Of a stretch of DNA of 21,279 nucleotides, positions 16,275 to 21,279 are shown piece after piece; the stretch's first letter is position 1; each line of letters starts with the position of its first letter. The notes under the pieces are model-generated. The model was not told the DNA's origin. It searched no databases and was given only the letters and a program-made list of their open reading frames with translations. Source of the stretch: Enterospora canceri (Eukaryota; Microsporidia; Enterocytozoonidae); assembly GCA_002087915.1 (NCBI GenBank), contig LWDP01000060.1, forward strand, positions 1 through 21,279, in the 5' to 3' direction. The position numbers and the translations under genes are program-made.

Positions 16275-17279
16275 TGACAGTCTAATAGCACGCATAAATC
16301 CATCTTTTGAGCTGTAGAAGACGCATCCATTTGTCATAAATCCATCAGTTATCTCGCAGAATGCTGCTTTATCAACGTAACACACTTTCTCTTCTCCGTG
16401 TAGAATGTAGATTGAAGCATTGGTGAAAATGGCCGTGAATTCCCCGTCTCTTACGATCTTTTTCAGTGCGTTGTTGAATGGGCCCATTTTCCAACTTGGC
16501 TTGAACTCGTCTCTCACATCGTAGGCTGTGAATGTGAATCCTCGTTTGAATACGTAGAGATATTCTTCATCAATCAGAAGCCTCTTGTTTATTGCTGCTG
16601 TTTTATCCAAACCATCTCGTACTGTATGAATGAGATCAATTCCAGTTTCATTAATCAAATAAACCTTGACACAGTGATCACTTCCTTGTATTGCTAGCAT
16701 CTTTGTTGTCTCACAATACGACATTCCTTGTATTGCTCCAGAATGCACCTGATATTCTGCTATTTCAGTATTCTTATTGTTCTCCTTGTTTTGATCAATA
16801 TCTATTATTCTAATTTCACCTGACATAAATCCACAAATCACCTTGTTCATTCCGATACATAGATCGTAACACGCATTTCCCATTCCCTTGTTCAGTTCTC
16901 TTCTCTCCACTTTCCCTTTCACGTCCTTTTCTCTTATTTTCAGTAGAGTCACTGTCCCATTTTCTGTTCCAATTGCCACCAGCAAATCATCACCAAATTC
17001 CCTAATTTTTATTGCAGTGACCATTTTATCAAACCCAACAAACTCCCTCACCAGTTCAATTCCCAGACTGGTATTTTTTTCTGTTCTCCTACAGTTCACC
17101 TCATAGTATTTGTTCCTGTTTGACACTTTTATGTTCCACACTCTCACTGCACAATCATCTCCACACGTAAACAGATAGTTGCCATAGTAGTCTATTGCAC
17201 TTATACACGGTTTCTCGTGGAATATTATGTCATAAAGTGTCAATTCAATTGGATGAAATCTATTCACCATAACAGGCAT
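16263..17279 (-). CDS. CAC2: WD-repeat protein, probable CAF-1 p60 subunit (Cac2/CHAF1B-like)
   Basis: A 338-aa beta-propeller protein. N-terminal blade: ISAIDYYGNYLFTCGDDCAVRVWNI. Middle blade: VHSGAIQGMSY...AIQGSDHCVKVYLI, which matches the VQG...SSDRSVRVY pattern of Cac2. The last blades, FTAIFTNASIYIL followed by FCEITDGFMTNGCVFYSSKDGFMRAI, match the family's FAVATKNSVYIYDT...LTDLSWSSDG...SSTDGYCSF. Cac2 is the WD subunit of chromatin assembly factor 1, which deposits H3-H4 behind replication forks. The family is typically 400-560 aa; the C-terminal extension that binds Asf1 is missing here. Other WD40 proteins are possible. There is no CCC motif before the ATG. Confidence 0.62.
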   Translation of the reverse strand: MPVMVNRFHPIELTLYDIIFHEKPCISAIDYYGNYLFTCGDDCAVRVWNIKVSNRNKYYEVNCRRTEKNTSLGIELVREFVGFDKMVTAIKIREFGDDLLVAIGTENGTVTLLKIREKDVKGKVERRELNKGMGNACYDLCIGMNKVICGFMSGEIRIIDIDQNKENNKNTEIAEYQVHSGAIQGMSYCETTKMLAIQGSDHCVKVYLINETGIDLIHTVRDGLDKTAAINKRLLIDEEYLYVFKRGFTFTAYDVRDEFKPSWKMGPFNNALKKIVRDGEFTAIFTNASIYILHGEEKVCYVDKAAFCEITDGFMTNGCVFYSSKDGFMRAIRLSLTD

Positions 17280-17469
17280 AAAATATTGGAATATTTTCCA
17301 CTATTCCTCACTAGTCTCTTCCTACTTCCAATCTACGCTTTTACCCTCATATAACCATCTTACCATTTCTCCCATCATCCATACCCCATTAATAGTTATT
17401 CATTCATTCATATCATAGTTATTGTTATTCAATATTCCTTTGTTTATTTGCCTAACAAACCTAACCCAT
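17280..17469. other. Divergent promoter region between CAC2-like and transporter genes
   Basis: A 190-bp A+T-rich, pyrimidine-biased stretch (many CTTCC, CATTC and CCTCA pieces) with no gene. It ends with CTAACCCAT right before the transporter ATG. Confidence 0.5.
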
Positions 17470-19110
17470 ATGTTAGATTTACGACACGAAAACGACGTTG
17501 AGGAAGACGTAAGCCACAGAAGGGGCTTCTTCAGAAATATCAGAATTGCCCCTGAAGAATACGCCAAATTCGGCCTATTTGGTACCATGTTCTTCTTTAT
17601 TGGGTTTATTTATGCATTTATGAGAATTCTAAAGGACATGTTTGTGATGAAGAAACAGGATGCATCTTGTTTCAACTTCATCAAGATCTTCTACATTCTA
17701 CCAATATCATTTGCAGTTGTGATTGGAATCAACTACGCCATGCAGCGTAGATCTGTCTCGAAGATATTCAATGTCTGCCTGATCACATTTGCAGCCCTTT
17801 TCTCATTTTTTGGGGTATTTGTGGTATTCGAAGAGCAACTCATGTTTGACTCCAATGCAATCAAAGACAGGTACGAGGACTCCAACAAGCTGCTCCGTGA
17901 CTTCATGTACACCGTGGCTGAGCCAATTGCCACGCTGATCTACATCACAGCCGAGTTGTGGGGATCAATCATCCTAAGCTACCTGTTTCTGTCGTACCTG
18001 AACGAATCGTGTTCTGAGAGACAGCACTCTCGTTTCATTCCGCCTCTCTTCATCCTGACGAACCTGTCTCTGCTGACCAGTGCACTTGTCACGACGTGGA
18101 TGATCAAAGCAAAGGAGTCGATGGACGACAGCCAGCTCAGGGTCTTCATGGGCGCATTCTTCTTCGTTGAGGCTGCTTTGACCCTTGTGATTTTGGTATT
18201 CAAGTACGCCCTAGAAAACAAGGTTCTCGTACGACCAGTATTCGTACCAACAGAAAGAAGGAGCAAGAAGCCAAAGCCAAAGGTGTCATTCGGGGAGTCA
18301 ATTCGTACGATGATGAAGTCGCGATTCCTGCTCATAATGTGCGGTGTCGTCTTCTTCTACAACGCCCTCTACAACCTGGTTGAAACGGTCTACAAATTTG
18401 GAATAAAAGCAGGGGCAGAGGCAAAGAACGTGGACAAGGCCGACTACTCCGCGAAGTTCAACAACATCGACCAGTACATCACGTCCATCGTGGTCATCGC
18501 CCTCAACTTCAGCAGCTTCTCGCACCTCGCTGACACGCGTGGCTGGACATTCGTGGCCATGCTTACGCCAATAATGGGCGCAATTTCACTGGTCTGCGTC
18601 TTTGGCCTAGGGACATTCAACAGTGCTGCAACCGATGACTCGTTCTCCTTTCTGAATGCAATGGTTCCTGCTGGCTCATCCCACATCTTCTTGGAGAACT
18701 TCCTAGGCGTCCTGATTGTCTCGGCAATGAAGATCTTCAAGTTCACTGCCTTTGACGTCACCAAAGAGCGCATTTCAATGCGAATTGAAGACAGGTACAG
18801 ACCAAAATTCAAGTCGATTTACGATGGAATATTCAACAAACTTGGTAAGTCAGGTGGATCCCTTTACGGTGTCGTAATCAACACGTTGTTCAGCACCATC
18901 GATGCCAGGGGAGTTAGTCTCATTACTGGAATCATTGGGGCCGTCTTTGTCTTCTTCTGGATAAGTGGAGTCTACTACCTGGGAGAACTGTACAACGATG
19001 CAATCAAGCACCATGCACCAATTGACATCGACTTGTTTGATAAGGAGGAGGCAGAAGTAGAGCCAGAAGAGTCAAAGAACAAGGAGAAGGAGATTGTTGC
19101 CACCAAATGA
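17470..19110 (+). CDS. NTT: Nucleotide (ATP/ADP) transporter, TLC/NTT family
   Basis: A 546-aa membrane protein with about 11-12 hydrophobic spans and the family signature after a short cytosolic tail: PEEYAKFGLFGTMFFFIGFIYAFMRILKD (residues ~28-56), where the KF...FF...R..KD pattern marks NTT proteins of plastids, Chlamydia, Rickettsia and microsporidia. Later parts, such as VAEPIATLIYITAELWGSIILSYLF and the final ISGVYYLGELYND, fit as well. Microsporidia acquired this family from bacteria and use it to import host ATP and other nucleotides. The C-terminus is a Glu/Lys-rich cytosolic tail. The start is the ATG at 17470, two bases after CCC; a TTG 16 codons upstream is ignored. The middle of the gene (about 17900-18760) is visibly richer in G+C than its neighbours. 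Confidence 0.9.
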   Translation: MLDLRHENDVEEDVSHRRGFFRNIRIAPEEYAKFGLFGTMFFFIGFIYAFMRILKDMFVMKKQDASCFNFIKIFYILPISFAVVIGINYAMQRRSVSKIFNVCLITFAALFSFFGVFVVFEEQLMFDSNAIKDRYEDSNKLLRDFMYTVAEPIATLIYITAELWGSIILSYLFLSYLNESCSERQHSRFIPPLFILTNLSLLTSALVTTWMIKAKESMDDSQLRVFMGAFFFVEAALTLVILVFKYALENKVLVRPVFVPTERRSKKPKPKVSFGESIRTMMKSRFLLIMCGVVFFYNALYNLVETVYKFGIKAGAEAKNVDKADYSAKFNNIDQYITSIVVIALNFSSFSHLADTRGWTFVAMLTPIMGAISLVCVFGLGTFNSAATDDSFSFLNAMVPAGSSHIFLENFLGVLIVSAMKIFKFTAFDVTKERISMRIEDRYRPKFKSIYDGIFNKLGKSGGSLYGVVINTLFSTIDARGVSLITGIIGAVFVFFWISGVYYLGELYNDAIKHHAPIDIDLFDKEEAEVEPEESKNKEKEIVATK

Positions 19111-19129
19111 CTGTAAATAGCATTTAAAA

Positions 19130-19357
19130 CTATTCTTGCATAAACATGCTTATTTTCTGGTTGTACTTCTGGATGTTTTCATCTGATTCATTCTCAATAG
19201 AGCAGGCTGCATTGTATGAGATACAGGCGATGTAGAGGCAGACAGCCAGAGATTGGGCCACGAAGACGCATGTGCACAGCCAGAATGATTTGGTGACTCG
19301 CCAGGTGACACCTGAATTAAACACAAACAGGATGAGGAGGGCAGTGACTGTTTTCAT
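19130..19357 (-). CDS. Small two-span membrane protein
   Basis: A 75-aa protein with two hydrophobic segments (VTALLILFVFNSGVTW and WLCTCVFVAQSLAVCLYIACI) and a polar acidic tail (ENESDENIQKYNQK). The first segment could be a signal peptide. Size and two-span plan resemble several small subunits, such as V-ATPase subunit e or DPM2-type proteins, but no motif decides it, so I leave it unassigned. The ATG at 19357 follows AGCCCT, giving CCC one base before it; a longer frame from a TTG 14 codons upstream is not supported. It ends 19 bases from the transporter stop, convergent to it, and the RPA12 gene starts 102 bases away on the other side. Confidence 0.6.
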   Translation of the reverse strand: MKTVTALLILFVFNSGVTWRVTKSFWLCTCVFVAQSLAVCLYIACISYNAACSIENESDENIQKYNQKISMFMQE

Positions 19358-19459
19358 AGGGCTAATTTTACTGAAAATAACATTAACCACTGTAAGCAAT
19401 CACCATAACTAACTACTGTAAGCAATTACTCTACAAATTCTCTGAACCAATTTTATCCC

Positions 19460-19768
19460 ATGTTTTGTGAATGTGGCACATTCATCATCATTACACCAGG
19501 TGAATTGATCAATAACTGTCGAAGATGTAGAAAAGTTATCACAGAAGAGAAAATAGCCAGTTTCAGCTACAAGGAAGAGAGACAGCTACTGAAAGATGAT
19601 GTGGAGAAGGAGGAGAGAGTGGAGAAGGCACGTAGAACTCGTATCTGTCCGAAATGCGGCAACAACGAGATGTTCTTTCACACTCTTCAAACCAGATCAG
19701 CTGATGAGGGCCAAACTGTCTTCTACGAGTGTACGGCATGTGGGACCAAAGAGAGACTCAATTCGTGA
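19460..19768 (+). CDS. RPA12: RNA polymerase I subunit RPA12
   Basis: A 102-aa two-zinc-ribbon protein. The N-terminal ribbon uses C3, C5, C20 and C23 (CEC...CRRC). The C-terminal TFIIS-like ribbon uses C63, C66, C91 and C94, with the loop HTLQTRSADEGQTVFYECTACG. The RSADEGQTVFY sequence is characteristic of RPA12 (Pol I); Rpb9 and Rpc11 differ there. The acidic DE of this loop is the part that stimulates RNA cleavage. Yeast Rpa12 is 125 aa, so this copy is slightly compact; the Lys/Glu-rich linker (~35-60) is where it is reduced. The protein works in rRNA synthesis and transcript cleavage. The start ATG has CCC directly before it (TTTATCCCATG). Confidence 0.93.
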   Translation: MFCECGTFIIITPGELINNCRRCRKVITEEKIASFSYKEERQLLKDDVEKEERVEKARRTRICPKCGNNEMFFHTLQTRSADEGQTVFYECTACGTKERLNS

Positions 19769-19821
19769 TAGGCACTAACTACCGGTTGATCACCATTCTA
19801 AAAATATTTTTGAATCCCTCA

Positions 19822-20934
19822 ATGGAACCAGCACCAAATCAGAGTGGACGTGAGGTTGAGGAAGAGGCCGAGACAAAGAGAAACAAAACAATCAACGCAT
19901 GGGCCATGATGCAAAACTGCTTCCTGAACACGTCTGTGCTTGAAATTGAGTCGACGATTTCGGTGCTAGAGAGACACACAACCCATCAAATTCACATTTT
20001 AATACTGAAAGCACTGGTTGCAATAAAAAGGGGTTCTCTGAAACGCGCCTATGAAATACTCCACAAATGCATGAGAGAATGCAGACAGTACAACGCATTT
20101 GCTCTAGAGTGCATGGCAATGTGGAATGGAGCAGTAGGGCGCCACGAGGATGCCCTACGGCAGTACGTGAGACTGTTGGAGAGTTCAAAGCATTCTGTAC
20201 ATAAAGTGGAATACCTAATCAAAATTGCAATTAGCAAAAAGAATCTTGGATTCTACAGCACAGCCATGGAGATATTTGAGCGGATTCTGGCTATACCAGA
20301 GGGGTATGCACGTGTTCCAGTGATCTATACACAGATATATCACATATATTTATTACGAGGTGACCTGAACAATCTCAGCTCGTTTCTCTCCCACTACAAG
20401 TTTGCAGTAAAAAGCAGATTTCTAAACCGAATTTATGGAGAAATGCTCTACAGGCAGGATAAGAAGAATGACCTCTTCCAACTTGTAGAATCAACCAAAT
20501 ATGACACGTATTTGCACTATTTACAGGCAAGAATGGCCATGAGAGGCTTCTGCTGCCCAGAACAGTATTTTGAGAGAATCTTGAAGCACTCTAACGACAA
20601 CTACGTGATTCTGAATACGTACGGGAACTACCTGTACAACAAGGGAAGAATGTCAGAGGCACTGGTGTACTATACGCAGTCATACGGATTAAATCCAACA
20701 TATGGGCCAGTCAAGTACAACTTGTCTCTTCTGAAGAAGCTGGAGACTACGAATCCAGAGGCAAAGGAGTTCTTCAAATCACCAGGCAGCTTTGAGCCAA
20801 TGGACATGGATCCATTTGTGGAAAAGTGTGGCTTCTTCAACATGGATGTTGAATTGGACAGCCAGGCCTCCTTGCTCAACGAGTCATTCGTGGAGATGTG
20901 CGATATTCTGGATCTGGAAGGAAATGATAAATAG
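19822..20934 (+). CDS. TPR-repeat protein, unassigned (Cyc8/Ssn6- or APC-like)
   Basis: A 370-aa protein made of helix-turn-helix tetratricopeptide repeats from residue ~30 to ~320. Clear units include ILILKALVAIKRGSLKRAYEIL, IAISKKNLGFYSTAMEIFERIL and YGNYLYNKGRMSEALVYYTQS with a following NPTYGPVKYNL. An acidic tail with MDMDPFVEK follows. TPR scaffolds of this kind include Cyc8/Ssn6, APC subunits (Cdc16/23/27) and Ctr9; I cannot choose between them. The start is the ATG at 19822, three bases after CCC. The frame stays open upstream to a GTG inside RPA12, but those codons are not supported. It lies 53 bases after RPA12 on the same strand. Confidence 0.7.
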   Translation: MEPAPNQSGREVEEEAETKRNKTINAWAMMQNCFLNTSVLEIESTISVLERHTTHQIHILILKALVAIKRGSLKRAYEILHKCMRECRQYNAFALECMAMWNGAVGRHEDALRQYVRLLESSKHSVHKVEYLIKIAISKKNLGFYSTAMEIFERILAIPEGYARVPVIYTQIYHIYLLRGDLNNLSSFLSHYKFAVKSRFLNRIYGEMLYRQDKKNDLFQLVESTKYDTYLHYLQARMAMRGFCCPEQYFERILKHSNDNYVILNTYGNYLYNKGRMSEALVYYTQSYGLNPTYGPVKYNLSLLKKLETTNPEAKEFFKSPGSFEPMDMDPFVEKCGFFNMDVELDSQASLLNESFVEMCDILDLEGNDK

Positions 20935-20989
20935 ATCAACTCATTGAGTCTAAAGAATATTAATAATATTGTGTTAAAAATTTATCCCA

Positions 20990-21279
20990 ATGAATTCAAA
21001 TTTGGTTAAGAAGAGATCGATGTATCACGGTGTGGAATCAGAGGCAGTGGTGATGATGGCACATCGGAACAAGCATTTGAGACACAGCAGAAAGCAGTGT
21101 GATAATGAACACATTATGATATTTGACTTAGATCAATGTTTGTATCATGCACCAATTGTTGATAAAATCAGTGACAGCATTATTGCGGATATTCACTCAA
21201 AAATGACTGGAATGCCATCAAATCAGGTGCACGACGAAAGCAAGGGACTCTATTTCTCAGAATTTATGGTCAAGAAACT
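20990..21279 (+). CDS. HAD-family phosphatase, Sdt1/Phm8-like pyrimidine 5'-nucleotidase (3' end missing)
   Basis: Ninety-six codons are visible before the window edge. After a basic N-terminal ~40 residues comes the HAD motif I, IMIFDLDQCLYHAP (D46 nucleophile and D48), with the cap-helix pattern and a run into YFSEFM typical of yeast Sdt1/Phm8, which dephosphorylate UMP/CMP-type nucleotides or lysophosphatidate. Motifs II-IV lie beyond the window. The ATG at 20990 follows TTTATCCCA, one of the clearest CCC start signals here. Fits a nucleotide-salvage role, but substrate is inferred. Confidence 0.72.
   Translation, partial: MNSNLVKKRSMYHGVESEAVVMMAHRNKHLRHSRKQCDNEHIMIFDLDQCLYHAPIVDKISDSIIADIHSKMTGMPSNQVHDESKGLYFSEFMVKK

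Noticed and set aside
18298..18812. Several long open frames antisense to the transporter
   Set aside because: They are shadows of the biased codon usage in the G+C-rich core of that gene.
19729..19821. N-terminal extension of the TPR gene starting inside RPA12
   Set aside because: It needs a GTG start and overlaps RPA12 in another frame; the ATG at 19822 has a CCC motif.

Overview
This window looks like nuclear DNA from a microsporidian, a highly reduced, fungal-related intracellular parasite. Four things point that way. There is a plastid/bacterial-type (TLC family) nucleotide transporter next to ordinary eukaryotic genes such as RACK1, beta-COP, a Bet1-type SNARE, CAF-1 p60, RPA12 and a CHL1-type helicase. 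The proteins are shorter than their fungal counterparts (beta-COP 776 aa, Tpa1-like 341 aa). Genes are closely packed, from 0 to a few hundred bases apart, with one 12-bp tail-to-tail overlap and no intron that I needed to invoke. Many start codons sit directly behind a CCC motif, a start-site signal described in microsporidia. The moderately A+T-rich composition would fit the Trachipleistophora/Vavraia side better than Encephalitozoon, but I cannot settle the genus.

Layout. 1-906 (minus): an unrecognised gene running off the left edge, probably split by a frameshift. 917-2659 (minus): CHL1/DDX11-type Fe-S helicase. 2731-2802 (plus): tRNA-Glu(TTC). 2823-3797 (minus): RACK1. 4067-6397 (plus): beta-COP (SEC26). 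6420-7208 (minus): Cys-rich coiled-coil protein. 7333-8382 (plus): probable C2-PH (anillin/Bud4-like) protein. 8396-12230: a metabolic block with thymidylate synthase (minus), serine hydroxymethyltransferase (plus), dihydrofolate reductase (minus) and a GNA1-type acetyltransferase (minus). 12231-14901: a looser region with four small unrecognised genes and two long gaps. 14934-17279: Tpa1/Ofd1-like oxygenase, Bet1-like SNARE, CAF-1 p60-like WD protein. 17470-19110: nucleotide transporter. 19130-19357: small two-segment membrane protein. 19460-20934: RPA12 and a TPR protein. 20990-21279: 5' part of a HAD-family nucleotidase.

How the genes fit together. TS, DHFR and SHMT are the three enzymes of the dTMP/folate cycle and lie side by side. 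GNA1 makes a chitin precursor, relevant to spore walls. The transporter would import host nucleotides. Beta-COP and Bet1 belong to ER-Golgi traffic. RACK1, tRNA-Glu and RPA12 belong to translation and rRNA synthesis.

Main points to examine. (1) The SHMT gene carries an exact 299-bp duplication around a single N, almost certainly an unmerged assembly overlap. (2) DHFR has no ATG upstream of its conserved first strand and appears to start at GTG, exactly where the CCC motif predicts a start. (3) Two divergent genes share an 11-bp intergenic stretch within a perfect GGGCCC palindrome that gives each its own CCC. (4) Genes divide into those with and those without CCC at the start.
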